A DNA stretch of 64,000 nucleotides from Cupriavidus metallidurans CH34 (lineage in GTDB: Bacteria > Pseudomonadota > Gammaproteobacteria > Burkholderiales > Burkholderiaceae): NCBI RefSeq assembly GCF_000196015.1, contig NC_007973.1, positions 3,162,001 to 3,226,000 of the forward strand. Direction: 5' to 3'. This document shows, piece after piece, positions 39,520-48,251 of this stretch. Made by a program: the position numbers and the translations under genes. The notes below the pieces were generated by a model, which saw only the letters and a list, made by a program, of their open reading frames with translations, ran no database searches and was not told the DNA's origin. Position 1 is the stretch's first letter. Each line of letters opens with the position of its first letter.

Positions 39520-39846
39520 GTGTTTATCTCTAACGCTTTTGCCCAGACTGCTGGTATCGGCGGCGGCGCCGGTGGCCTGATGAGCTTTCTGCCGATCATC
39601 CTGATGTTCGCGGTGCTGTGGTTCATCATGATCCGCCCGCAGATGAAGCGCCAGAAGGAAACCAAGGCAATGATGGAAGCGCTGGCCAAGAACGACGAAG
39701 TCGTGACGGCGGGCGGCATCCTGGGCCGCGTCACCAAGGTCAACGAGAACTACGTGACCCTGGAAGTGGCCGAAGGTACGGAAATCACCGTGCAGAAGAA
39801 TGCGGTGACCACTGTGCTGCCGAAGGGCTCGCTGAAGTCGCTCTGA
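39520..39846 (+). CDS. yajC: Sec translocase accessory subunit YajC
   Basis: YajC associates with SecDF. The 108-residue protein has one transmembrane helix (about 20-38, GLMSFLPIILMFAVLWFIMIRPQ) followed by a soluble domain with EVVTAGGILGRVTKV. The start is a GTG at 39520 preceded by GGAGAA. A 219-bp gap to tgt has two TAGAAT hexamers (39443-39448 and 39475-39480) that could be -10 boxes, so yajC-secDF may have its own promoter. Confidence 0.96.
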   Translation: MFISNAFAQTAGIGGGAGGLMSFLPIILMFAVLWFIMIRPQMKRQKETKAMMEALAKNDEVVTAGGILGRVTKVNENYVTLEVAEGTEITVQKNAVTTVLPKGSLKSL

Positions 39847-40050
39847 TCCGGCACGTTTTCCGCCTGAATCAGGCATGGACGTGGCGCACGACGCCTCCGA
39901 CCATGCCCTGCGCAGCCGCCTGAATCCGCACAGGGGTCCCGTCCGGACCCTCCTACGGGTTGCCAGGCGGCTGTTTGCCAACCGGTCCGGCCGATCCGGC
40001 GCGCGATGCGCGCGATTATCGACCACGCCAACCGCAATGACTGGCCAACG

Positions 40051-41916
40051 ATGAATCGTTATCCGATTTGGAAATACATCGTGATTCTGGTGGCTCTGGC
40101 CATCGGCATCACCTACACCATGCCGAACTTCTTCGGCGAGGCGCCCGCCGTCCAGGTATCGTCGGCCAAGGCCACGGTCAAGGTCGACCTGTCCATGCAG
40201 AAGCATGTCGAGGAGATCCTGGCGCAGAACCAGCTGCAGCCTGACGGGGTGTTCTTCGACGTGTCCGGCCAGTCCGGCTCGGTCAAGGCGCGCTTCCGCA
40301 CCACTGACGAGCAGCTCAAGGCCAAGGACGTGCTGTCGCGCTCGCTGAACCCCGACGCGAACGATGCGACCTATGTCGTGGCGCTGAACCTGCTGTCCGG
40401 TTCGCCGCGCTGGCTGACCGCGCTGCACGCGCTGCCCATGTACCTGGGTCTGGATCTGCGCGGTGGCGTGCACTTCCTGCTACAGGTGGACATGAAGGGC
40501 GCCGTCGACAAGAAGCTCGACAGCCTGGCCGGCGATGCGCGCACGCTGCTGCGCGACAAGAACATCCGCCACGGCGGCATTGACCGTGACGGCGAGCGTC
40601 TGACCGTGCGCTTCAGCAATGGCGACGACGCGGAACGCGCGCGCGGCATCCTGGCCGACAACCTGCGCGAGCTGGCCTTCACGATGGACGGCACGAACAT
40701 CGTCGGCACGTTCACGGAAGCCGCCCGCAAGACCGTGCAGGACGGCGCCGTCAAGCAGAACATCACCACCCTGCACAATCGTGTGAACGAACTTGGCGTG
40801 GCAGAGCCGGTGATCCAGCAGCAAGGCTCCGACCGCATTGTGGTGCAGCTGCCGGGCGTGCAGGACACCGCCAAGGCCAAGGACATCATCGGCCGTACCG
40901 CCACGCTCGAGGCGCGCCTGGCCGATCCGGATGTGCGCAACCCGCGCCCGGGTGACCCCGTGCCGTTCGGCGACGAGCTGTTCACGCAAGGCAACAGCGC
41001 CCCGGTGCTGCTGCGCAAGCAGGTGATCTTCACCGGCGACCGTATCGAAAGCGCCTCGGCCGGTTTCGACCAGAACCAGCGCCCGTCCGTCAACATCAAG
41101 CTCGACGCCCAAGGCGGCCGCATGCTGCGTGACGTGTCGCGGGAGAACATTGGCAAGCCGATGGGCATCGTCCTGTTCGAGAAGGGCAAGGGCGAAGTGC
41201 TGACTGTGGCGACGATCCAGTCCGAGCTTGGCTCGAGCTTCCAGATCACCGGTTCTTACTCGACCGAAGCCGCCAACGACCTGGCCCTGCTGCTGCGCGC
41301 CGGCTCGCTGGCCGCCCCGATGGAAATCATCGAGGAACGCACAATCGGCCCGTCGCTGGGCGCGGACAACATCCAGAAGGGCTTTGACTCGGTGGCCTAC
41401 GGCTTCGCCGCGATCGCCGTCTTCATGGTGCTGTACTACATGCTGTTCGGCGTGTTCTCCGTGATCGCGCTGGGCGTGAACCTGCTGCTGCTGGTGGCGG
41501 TGCTGTCGATGCTGCAGGCCACGCTGACGCTGCCTGGCATCGCCGCTATCGCGCTGGTGCTCGGCATGGCCATCGACGCGAACGTGCTGATCAACGAGCG
41601 GATCCGCGAGGAACTGCGCGCGGGCGCATCGCCGCAGATGTCGATCGCCATCGGCTTCGAGCGTGCCTGGGCCACGATTCTCGACTCGAACGTGACCACG
41701 CTGATCGCTGGCCTGGCGCTGCTGGCCTTTGGCTCGGGCCCGGTGCGCGGCTTTGCCGTGGTGCACTGCCTGGGCATTCTGACCTCGATGTTCTCGGCGG
41801 TGTTCTTCAACCGCGGCCTGGTCAACCTTTGGTACGGCCGCAAGAAGAAGCTCCAGGGCTTGGCCATCGGTCAGATCTGGAAGCCGGACACCACCGACAC
41901 CCCGGTCGCCAAGTAA
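40051..41916 (+). CDS. secD: Protein translocase subunit SecD
   Basis: SecD uses the proton gradient to pull proteins across the membrane with SecF. The 621-residue product has a first helix (about 8-25), a large periplasmic region with LGLDLRGGVHFLLQVDM, VNELGVAEPVIQQQGSDRIVVQLPGVQD and the head domain ending in GSLAAPMEIIEERTIGPSLGADNI, then five further helices with ALVLGMAIDANVLINERIREELRAG. The ATG at 40051 begins MNRYPIWKY; an ATG 45 bp earlier adds a tail that is not family-like. A small hairpin (39934-39950) lies in the gap after yajC. Confidence 0.98.
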   Translation: MNRYPIWKYIVILVALAIGITYTMPNFFGEAPAVQVSSAKATVKVDLSMQKHVEEILAQNQLQPDGVFFDVSGQSGSVKARFRTTDEQLKAKDVLSRSLNPDANDATYVVALNLLSGSPRWLTALHALPMYLGLDLRGGVHFLLQVDMKGAVDKKLDSLAGDARTLLRDKNIRHGGIDRDGERLTVRFSNGDDAERARGILADNLRELAFTMDGTNIVGTFTEAARKTVQDGAVKQNITTLHNRVNELGVAEPVIQQQGSDRIVVQLPGVQDTAKAKDIIGRTATLEARLADPDVRNPRPGDPVPFGDELFTQGNSAPVLLRKQVIFTGDRIESASAGFDQNQRPSVNIKLDAQGGRMLRDVSRENIGKPMGIVLFEKGKGEVLTVATIQSELGSSFQITGSYSTEAANDLALLLRAGSLAAPMEIIEERTIGPSLGADNIQKGFDSVAYGFAAIAVFMVLYYMLFGVFSVIALGVNLLLLVAVLSMLQATLTLPGIAAIALVLGMAIDANVLINERIREELRAGASPQMSIAIGFERAWATILDSNVTTLIAGLALLAFGSGPVRGFAVVHCLGILTSMFSAVFFNRGLVNLWYGRKKKLQGLAIGQIWKPDTTDTPVAK

Positions 41917-41940
41917 GCCAGGACACATCAGGAACCCATC

Positions 41941-42915
41941 ATGGAATTTTTCCGCATCAAGCGCGACATTCCGTTCATGAAGCACGCGTTGATCTTCAAC
42001 GTGGTGTCCTTCCTGACGTTTGCCGCCGCTGTTTTCTTCCTCTGGCACAAGGGCCTGCACCTGTCGATCGAATTCACCGGCGGCACGGTGATGGAGGTCA
42101 ACTACCAGCAGGCCGTCGATCTCGAGAAGGTCCGTGGCCAGGTCAGCAAGCTCGGCTACTCCGATGTGCAGGTGCAGAATTTCGGCACCTCGCGCGACGT
42201 GATGATCCGCCTGCCGCTGCAGAAGGGCCCGGACGGCAAGCAGGTGACCTCCGCGCAGCAGAGCGAGCAGGTCATGGGCGCGCTGACGGCGGCCTCGCCT
42301 GACGTCAAGCTGCAACGCGTGGAGTTCGTCGGCCCGCAGGTGGGCAAGGAACTGGCCACGGACGGCCTGCTGGCCCTGCTGTGCGTGGTGGCCGGTATCG
42401 TGATCTACCTGTCGTTCCGCTTCGAATGGAAGTTCGCGGTCGCCGGTATCATCGCCAACCTGCACGATGTGGTGATCATCCTGGGCTTCTTCGCCTTCTT
42501 CCAGTGGGAGTTCTCGCTCTCGGTGCTGGCGGCGATCCTGGCGGTGCTCGGCTACTCCGTGAACGAGTCGGTGGTGATTTTCGACCGGATCCGCGAAGCC
42601 TTCCGCAAGTACCGCAAGATGACTACGCATGAAGTCATCGACCACGCGATCACCAGCACGATGTCGCGGACCATCATCACCCACGGCTCGACCGAAATGA
42701 TGGTGCTGTCGATGTTCTTCTTCGGCGGCCCGACGCTGCACTACTTCGCCCTGGCCCTGACTGTGGGTATTCTGTTCGGTATCTACTCGTCGGTGTTCGT
42801 GGCCGCGGCGCTGGCGATGTGGCTCGGCGTGAAGCGCGAAGACCTCGTCAAGGGCGACAAGAAAGGCGGCGACGTAACCGACCGCAACGACCCGAACTTC
42901 GGCGCGCAAGCTTGA
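41941..42915 (+). CDS. secF: Protein translocase subunit SecF
   Basis: SecF pairs with SecD. The 324-residue protein has a first helix near 16-36, the SecF signature SIEFTGGTVMEV, a short periplasmic domain, and five more helices, with VVIILGFFAFFQWEFSLSVLAAILAVLGYSVNESVVIFDRIRE and TSTMSRTIITHGSTEMM. It starts 24 bp after secD. The gene is followed by a perfect-stem terminator that closes the queA-to-secF region. Confidence 0.98.
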   Translation: MEFFRIKRDIPFMKHALIFNVVSFLTFAAAVFFLWHKGLHLSIEFTGGTVMEVNYQQAVDLEKVRGQVSKLGYSDVQVQNFGTSRDVMIRLPLQKGPDGKQVTSAQQSEQVMGALTAASPDVKLQRVEFVGPQVGKELATDGLLALLCVVAGIVIYLSFRFEWKFAVAGIIANLHDVVIILGFFAFFQWEFSLSVLAAILAVLGYSVNESVVIFDRIREAFRKYRKMTTHEVIDHAITSTMSRTIITHGSTEMMVLSMFFFGGPTLHYFALALTVGILFGIYSSVFVAAALAMWLGVKREDLVKGDKKGGDVTDRNDPNFGAQA

Positions 42916-42931
42916 CGCGGCGCTCGGGTTG

Positions 42932-42965
42932 AACGAAAAAGGCACCTTCGGGTGCCTTTTTCGTT
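42932..42965 (+). terminator. Strong terminator after secF
   Basis: AACGAAAAAGGCACC (42932-42946) and GGTGCCTTTTTCGTT (42951-42965) form a perfect 15-bp stem around a stable TTCG tetraloop. Confidence 0.95.
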
Positions 42966-43090
42966 TGGCGAGGAGTCCGGGACTGCCATACCCGTCAGCA
43001 CCCGTGGCAAAAAGCGCTGTGCGAGGGAACGAACTCGCCCGCAAACCCACCCTTGGCTGAATGACCGTCAAGCCAAATTGGACATTGCGT

Positions 43091-43108
43091 CAATCACCAT
43101 TGTGATTG
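43091..43108. promoter_or_regulatory. Palindrome CAATCAC-CATT-GTGATTG before the CoA-transferase gene
   Basis: A perfect 7-bp inverted repeat with a 4-nt spacer lies in an AT-rich patch (about 43072-43135) 97 bp before the CoA-transferase ATG. It is likely an operator or part of the promoter. It is followed by TAATTAT, a weak -10 candidate. Confidence 0.5.
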
Positions 43109-43204
43109 TTCTAATTATTTATGCGGGCAAGAATGTCCGATTAACCACAAGCAGATGATCGCCACGTCACGGCATACGTGAATGGCGGAGGCAGGAGACA
43201 AGCC

Positions 43205-44455
43205 ATGCAGCAGACCATTGAACCATCCAAGGACACCGAACTGCCTCTCGACGGCGTGCGCGTGCTTGACCTGTCCCGCGTCTTCGCTGGCCCGCTGTGC
43301 GGGCAAGTCCTGGCCGACTTCGGTGCCGAGGTGGTCAAGGTGGAACATCCCGGCCGTGGCGATGACACCCGTGATTGGGGGATGCGCATTGGCAAGACGG
43401 AGACGACTTACTACAACAGCATGAACCGCAACAAGCGGTCCATCACGCTGGATCTGCAGAGCAAGGAAGGCGTGCAGATCGTCTACGAACTGCTGCCGAA
43501 GTTCGACGTCGTCATCCACAACTTCAAGACGGGCGGCGCCGAGAAGCTGGGCCTGGGCTACGAGCAGCTCAAGGCCATCAAGCCTGACCTCATCTACTGC
43601 GCCATTTCTGGATACGACACCAGCGGCCCGGAAGCGAAACGCCCCGGCTACGACCTCGTCATCCAGGGCGAGGCCGGCCTCATGGCGCTCAATGGCGAGG
43701 CCGATCAGCCGCCGTTGAAATTCGGCGTTGCGGTCGTCGACCTCATGACCGGCATGTATGCGGCACAAGCCGTACTGGCCGCCCTCTTCCGCCGCGAGCG
43801 AAAGGGCCTGGGCCAACTGATCGAGATGGCGCTGTACGACTGCGGCGTGATGGTGACGGGCTACTACGGCCTGGATGCCATGCTGCTGGGGCGCGACCCG
43901 GCACGCTACGGGAACGCCCATCCGTCCATCGTGCCCTACGGCATGTTCGAGGCTGCCGATGGTCCACTGATCATCGCGGTGGGAAACAACAACCAGTTCG
44001 ACAAGTTCTGCCGCCAGGTCATCGAGCGCCCCGATATCGTCGAGGATCCACGCTACGCCACGAACGTCGAGCGCGCGAAGAACCGCGTCACCCTGACACC
44101 GCTGATCACGGGTCTGATCCATGCGTTTCCCCGCGACCTTCTGCTGGAACGCATGACCGCTTGCGGTATCCCGTGCGGCAGGGTGGCCGGGCTGCACGAG
44201 GCACTGACCAGCGAACGGACTCGCAGGGGTGGGCTGATGCGTGAGATGCCGCATCCGGTGGCAGGCACGACGCATGTATTTGCGCCGCCGTACCGTCTGG
44301 ACGGAAAGCGCCCGCCGATTCGCAATGCACCGCCGACGCTTGGCGAGGGCACGCGCGCGGTATTGCAGAGTCTTCTGGATATGAGTGACGCGCAACTGCA
44401 AGAACTGCAGGCGCTCGGCGTTCTCACACTGCCCGAGGCACCTGCCAACTCCTGA
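43205..44455 (+). CDS. CaiB/BaiF family CoA-transferase
   Basis: A 416-residue class III CoA-transferase, which moves CoA between carboxylic acids through a covalent aspartyl intermediate. The N-terminal part PLDGVRVLDLSRVFAGPLCGQVLADFGAEVVKVEHPGRGDDTR is diagnostic. The catalytic Asp is probably in KFGVAVVDLMTGMYAAQAVLAAL (about residue 178). GNNNQFDKFC and GIPCGRVAGLHEAL follow. The substrate cannot be read. The ATG at 43205 follows GGAGACAAGCC. It stands alone between the secF terminator and phcQ, and a REP-like palindrome follows it. Confidence 0.93.
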   Translation: MQQTIEPSKDTELPLDGVRVLDLSRVFAGPLCGQVLADFGAEVVKVEHPGRGDDTRDWGMRIGKTETTYYNSMNRNKRSITLDLQSKEGVQIVYELLPKFDVVIHNFKTGGAEKLGLGYEQLKAIKPDLIYCAISGYDTSGPEAKRPGYDLVIQGEAGLMALNGEADQPPLKFGVAVVDLMTGMYAAQAVLAALFRRERKGLGQLIEMALYDCGVMVTGYYGLDAMLLGRDPARYGNAHPSIVPYGMFEAADGPLIIAVGNNNQFDKFCRQVIERPDIVEDPRYATNVERAKNRVTLTPLITGLIHAFPRDLLLERMTACGIPCGRVAGLHEALTSERTRRGGLMREMPHPVAGTTHVFAPPYRLDGKRPPIRNAPPTLGEGTRAVLQSLLDMSDAQLQELQALGVLTLPEAPANS

Positions 44456-44641
44456 GTCTTCTCCGCCCGCCGGCATGGTCCGCGCAGGACCGCCCGGCGA
44501 AGGGGACAGGCATTGGAAGCCGTTTCAAGACGATTGTGGCGTCGTTGCGGGGCCTTGCCAGAGCTGCTTCGCGTCATCGCGAAACAGCGTGTTGGAGAAA
44601 GACATTCGATGACCGCGCCGGCTCGCGCGGCATCGATTCAG

Positions 44642-44671
44642 GCCCCCTCCCCCCGCGTTTGCGGAGAGGGA
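44642..44671. repeat. REP-like intergenic palindrome, copy 2
   Basis: CCCTCC-CCCCGC, a GTTT loop and GCGG-AGAGGG make an imperfect hairpin of the same kind as the one after glcF. It lies between the convergent CoA-transferase and phcQ genes, where it could also slow transcription. Confidence 0.55.
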
Positions 44672-44691
44672 GCCACTACGCTCACGTACGC

Positions 44692-45690
44692 TTAGGCTTC
44701 CGTCAACTGCTCGATCCACACGGCCAGCCGGTCCTTGGCGAACGACTCAGTCCGCGTTGTCGCGCGTGCCGTGATCGCGTCGCCTTCGCGCTGCAGTTGC
44801 AGCGCCCCACCAGCCTCTTCCAGCCACAGCAGCGCCGCCAGCCATGCCGCGTGCTCGTCGGATACAGCATCGGCCACGGGTCTTGCCACGAACTCACCGA
44901 GCGCGTCCGGCGCGGCCCACGTGACGACATCGCCGTCGCGGCGTACCGCTGCACCCAGCACTTCCGCCAGCACCGCCGTCGCGTCACCAGCGCCACGACC
45001 AGCCAGTCGCGCGCGGAACTCTGCCAGCTTCGTGCCAACCGCATGGCCGTACACGCCGCAGCGCTGGCTTTCCGCGCCGACCAGATCCGCATAGTCCAGA
45101 CGCTGCCAGTCGGGCTCGGCATTGCGCGCACCCGCCAGCGACGTGCCAGCCAGATAGGTCTCCACCGGCTGGAATCGCCCCGGGCCGATCAGGCTGGCGC
45201 AGATCGCGTGGACCATGCCAACGCGCGTGGCCACGGTCTGCTTCTGCAGCACCATGAGCTTTTCACGCACCAGTTGATCACGCTCCCTGCGCAGACCAGA
45301 CAACTCCAGCGCCTGCTTCATCTCCATGCGCAGCGCGGTAATGTCCCACGGCTTCTTGATGTAGCGATGGATCTGGCCCTGGTTCACGGCCTCGACGGTC
45401 TGGTCGAGTTCCGAGTACGCCGTGGTCAGAATCCGTACGATATGCGGATAGCGCTCGCGCGCGTAACGCAGCAACTCGTTGCCATATTCGCCCGGCATGC
45501 GTTGGTCGGACACCAGCACGGCCAGGCTGTCGCCATGGGCGTCGAGCAGCGCCTTGCCTTCTTCAACGGATCCCCCGGTCACCACCGGGGCAAGCTGGCC
45601 AATGGCGCGCTGGAAATACTTGACGGCCGTGGCCTCGTCATCGACGAACAGAATTGCCGGGGGTGCCTGCGTGGTATTCGGTTCGCTCAT
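44692..45690 (-). CDS. phcQ: PhcQ-like response regulator
   Basis: The 332-residue protein begins with a receiver domain (residues 12-130): acidic pair D17-D18 in FVDDEA, phospho-acceptor D62 in VSDQRMPG, T89/T90 in ILTTAY and K113 in IKKPW. The rest (about 150-332) has no DNA-binding domain that I can recognise; it is alpha-helical with a single His in GMVHAICAS, then a glycine-poor C-terminal part. In Ralstonia solanacearum phcQ is the fourth gene of phcBSRQ and its product is a response regulator of quorum-sensing output. The name is given by order, size and receiver type. Its ATG overlaps the phcR stop by 4 bp. Confidence 0.85.
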   Translation of the reverse strand: MSEPNTTQAPPAILFVDDEATAVKYFQRAIGQLAPVVTGGSVEEGKALLDAHGDSLAVLVSDQRMPGEYGNELLRYARERYPHIVRILTTAYSELDQTVEAVNQGQIHRYIKKPWDITALRMEMKQALELSGLRRERDQLVREKLMVLQKQTVATRVGMVHAICASLIGPGRFQPVETYLAGTSLAGARNAEPDWQRLDYADLVGAESQRCGVYGHAVGTKLAEFRARLAGRGAGDATAVLAEVLGAAVRRDGDVVTWAAPDALGEFVARPVADAVSDEHAAWLAALLWLEEAGGALQLQREGDAITARATTRTESFAKDRLAVWIEQLTEA

Positions 45691-46823
45691 CGATCACTCC
45701 TGTTCATACGATTCTTCATATTGGGGAAATCGAGGGTTACGGTGGTGCCTGCGCCCGAAGCCGAAGCGATCCGGATGCCGCCACCAAAAGATTGCATGAC
45801 GCGGTTACAGAAGATCATGCCCATCCCGCTGCCGCCCGCCGAGGCGTGCGTGGTGACGGGGTCGACGAGCAGACGATCCATCACCTCCGGCGGAATGCCG
45901 GGCCCGTTGTCCGCGATGCGGATTTCCGGCCGATCTCCAGCCACCACGACAAAGCGCAGCGACGGGTTGTCCACATCGGCCAGCGCGCGCAGCGCATTGC
46001 TCATCACCGACGACAGCACCAGCGCCACGCAGTTCGGCAGCGTCGGCACGGGAAAATCGTCGTGCAACTCGACTTGCACCCAGTTACGTTGGTTATCGGC
46101 AAACGGATAGCTATCCAGCAGGGATGCCACCAATGCCCCCGCACTGACGTCATTGCCCGGACCCGGCTTCGGCTTGGCACCGCCCGCGCTGCTGCGCACG
46201 GACTGCAGGAACGACGACAGCACTGCAAGGCAGTACTGGGCGTTGTCATGCATGGCACCGGCCGCGCGGCCGATCTCGGCATTACGCTGCTGGTTGTACT
46301 CGCCAGCCACGCGCGCCTCGATCCCGCGTGCGAAGTTGGCAATCGCCGCCAGCGGCGTATTCAGTTCATGGGCCAGAAAGGCCAGCGTCTCGTCGATCGC
46401 CATCAGCCTTTGCTGACGCACCGCGCGTTCGCGATAACGCTCTCCGGCCAGGCGCAGCACCTCGCGCACATCGGTCACGGTGATCGGCTTCTCGAGAATC
46501 TTGAAGACTTCGCCGCTATTGACGGTCTCGAGCAGCATGTCCTTGTCGGCATAGGCCGTGACCAGTATCCGCACGATCTGCGGATACTCCAGCGCCACCT
46601 GTCGCAGCAGGTCGCCACCATCGCGGCCCGGCATCCGATAGTCGGTGACCAGCACCGAGATCTTCGCTTGATGCTCCTGCAGGATGGCTATCGCCTCATC
46701 CGCGCCGGTGGCGGAAAGTACTTCGTGTTCGCTGCCGGCCGCGCGCGCGAAATACTTGCACGCCATCTCCTCGTCATCGACGTAGAGAATGGTCGCGCGC
46801 GGCTGGCTCGTATCGGTCGTCAC
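45687..46823 (-). CDS. phcR: PhcR-like hybrid response regulator with C-terminal kinase domain
   Basis: This 378-residue protein has the unusual order receiver then kinase. The receiver (10-125) shows D16-D17, phospho-acceptor D61 in VTDYRMPG, T89 and K112. A His-containing dimerisation region follows (FLAHELNTPLAA, H152), then a HATPase domain with VMSNALRAL (N box), IADNGPGIPPEV (G1) and GGSGMGM (G2). That order is the known mark of Ralstonia PhcR, which lies between phcS and phcQ as here. In the Ralstonia model the Phc sensor system reacts to 3-hydroxy fatty acid methyl ester and relieves repression of the LysR regulator PhcA. Confidence 0.9.
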   Translation of the reverse strand: MTTDTSQPRATILYVDDEEMACKYFARAAGSEHEVLSATGADEAIAILQEHQAKISVLVTDYRMPGRDGGDLLRQVALEYPQIVRILVTAYADKDMLLETVNSGEVFKILEKPITVTDVREVLRLAGERYRERAVRQQRLMAIDETLAFLAHELNTPLAAIANFARGIEARVAGEYNQQRNAEIGRAAGAMHDNAQYCLAVLSSFLQSVRSSAGGAKPKPGPGNDVSAGALVASLLDSYPFADNQRNWVQVELHDDFPVPTLPNCVALVLSSVMSNALRALADVDNPSLRFVVVAGDRPEIRIADNGPGIPPEVMDRLLVDPVTTHASAGGSGMGMIFCNRVMQSFGGGIRIASASGAGTTVTLDFPNMKNRMNRSDR

Positions 46824-46826
46824 GGC

Positions 46827-48251
46827 TTACTCCGCACGCGGCAGGTCGAAGCTGAAGGCGGCCCACTGGCCCACTTCGCTCTCGGCATACAGCACGCCGC
46901 CATGACGTTCGATCACGGCGTAGCTGATCGACAGGCCAAGACCCAGGCCCTGGCCCACTTCCCGCGTGGTGAAGAACGGCTCGAACACGCGGGCGAGATG
47001 CTCCTGCGCGATGCCAGGACCGTTGTCGCGCACGGTCACGCGCAGGCGTTTGTCCTCCCACCGCACCGTCGTATGGATCGCCGGATTCTGCGTACCCGCC
47101 TTGCGCATCGCCAGCGCGGCGTTCGAGAACAGGTTGATCAGCACGCCGATGATCGCGGCCTCGTCGCCAAGGACGAGGGTGTCGTCTGGCATCTCGCGCG
47201 TCATCTTGACCCCACGCAGTTCGTGCGCAGTCAGCCGTTGCGACGAATCAAGTGCCTTCTCGAACAGGAACGGGGTGCCTTCCACCTCGGCGCCCGGCTT
47301 GCGGTAGGCGAATGTCTTGAGGTCGGAGACGATATGCTGGATGCGCTGCATACCCTGTTTGGCATCGACCAGACACTCCTGGATGCCCGGTTCGGACTTC
47401 GCGGCCGGTTCCTCCATGGCCACTTCGATCGCCATCAGGCAGAAGTTGACCGGATTGTTCACCTCGTGCAGCAGGCCCGCCGCCAACGTGCCGATGGCCG
47501 CCATCTTCTCCTGCTGAAGCATCTGGCCCTTGATGTCGACCAGCTTGCGATTGATGACCTCGAGCTCCGCGTTCTTGTCCGCCACCTCGGCCTTCAAGCG
47601 GAACAGCATGAAGCGCGCGCGTTCATTGAAGAACGTGTACACGCCACTCGCTGCCGCGGCAAACAGCAGGAACAGCGAATTGACGATGAACGTCCCCACG
47701 GGCTCGATGCCGCCCGGGTGCAGCAGGCACGCGGCGGCATAAAGCACATACGACAGGACGCCGAACACCAGGTTTTGCCACAGCCCAAACGGCAAGGCGA
47801 TGCCCGAGGCGAAGATCGCGAGATTCAGCCCGACGTAGTACGGCGATTCGACGCCTTCGGTCTGCGAGATCATCCAGGCGATCATGATCTGCGGCAGCAG
47901 CAGCCACGTCATGGTGAGCCACGGCGCGAAGCGGCGGCCAGCCTGGCTGTAGAGCGCGACCACCACGCCTGCGATCAGCAGCGAAACGACGATGCGCGCC
48001 GCAGCGAATGGCACTTGCCACTGCGGATACTGGCCGTAGTCGAGCCCAACCCCGAGCAGCACCAGCACGATAGCCGTGTACGCGCCGCCCCGGCTGAATG
48101 CCAGGCGGAAATCGGCCAGTTCGGACTGGTATCCGGCGTATAGCTTGTTCGAACTCATCGCCTTCGCCGGTTGGGCGGCCGAATCCTCAACGGATAGCGG
48201 CTTCGGCGAAGACATTGACGCCGGTTTCATCGACATAGAGTCGGTGGGCAT
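46827..48251 (-). CDS. phcS: PhcS-like membrane sensor histidine kinase
   Basis: A 474-residue kinase with about six membrane helices between residues 55 and 206, no large periplasmic loop, then a coiled segment (FRLKAEVADKNAELEVINRKL). The H box is AAGLLHEVNNPVNF (H262), the N box NLFSNAALAM, G1 RDNGPGI and G2 GQGLGLGLS. A compact membrane sensor suits a hydrophobic signal such as 3-hydroxypalmitate or myristate methyl ester. ATG 48251 is chosen because GGAG lies 7 bp before it, which means a 65-bp overlap with the end of phcB. Later ATGs (48236, 48215, 48158) lack such a site. phcR starts 3 bp after its stop. Confidence 0.9.
   Translation of the reverse strand: MPTDSMSMKPASMSSPKPLSVEDSAAQPAKAMSSNKLYAGYQSELADFRLAFSRGGAYTAIVLVLLGVGLDYGQYPQWQVPFAAARIVVSLLIAGVVVALYSQAGRRFAPWLTMTWLLLPQIMIAWMISQTEGVESPYYVGLNLAIFASGIALPFGLWQNLVFGVLSYVLYAAACLLHPGGIEPVGTFIVNSLFLLFAAAASGVYTFFNERARFMLFRLKAEVADKNAELEVINRKLVDIKGQMLQQEKMAAIGTLAAGLLHEVNNPVNFCLMAIEVAMEEPAAKSEPGIQECLVDAKQGMQRIQHIVSDLKTFAYRKPGAEVEGTPFLFEKALDSSQRLTAHELRGVKMTREMPDDTLVLGDEAAIIGVLINLFSNAALAMRKAGTQNPAIHTTVRWEDKRLRVTVRDNGPGIAQEHLARVFEPFFTTREVGQGLGLGLSISYAVIERHGGVLYAESEVGQWAAFSFDLPRAE

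Noticed and set aside
40480..43071. A long reverse-strand frame across secD and secF
   Set aside because: Antisense shadow of secD and secF; the translated sequence is rich in Arg, His and Gln and has no domain.
45654..48143. A forward-strand frame of about 830 codons across phcQ-phcS
   Set aside because: Antisense shadow of the phc genes; no recognisable motif and no ribosome-binding site.
46827..48158. Shorter start for phcS at 48158
   Set aside because: It would avoid the overlap with phcB, but it lacks a ribosome-binding site at a suitable distance, whereas GGAG lies 7 bp before ATG 48251.
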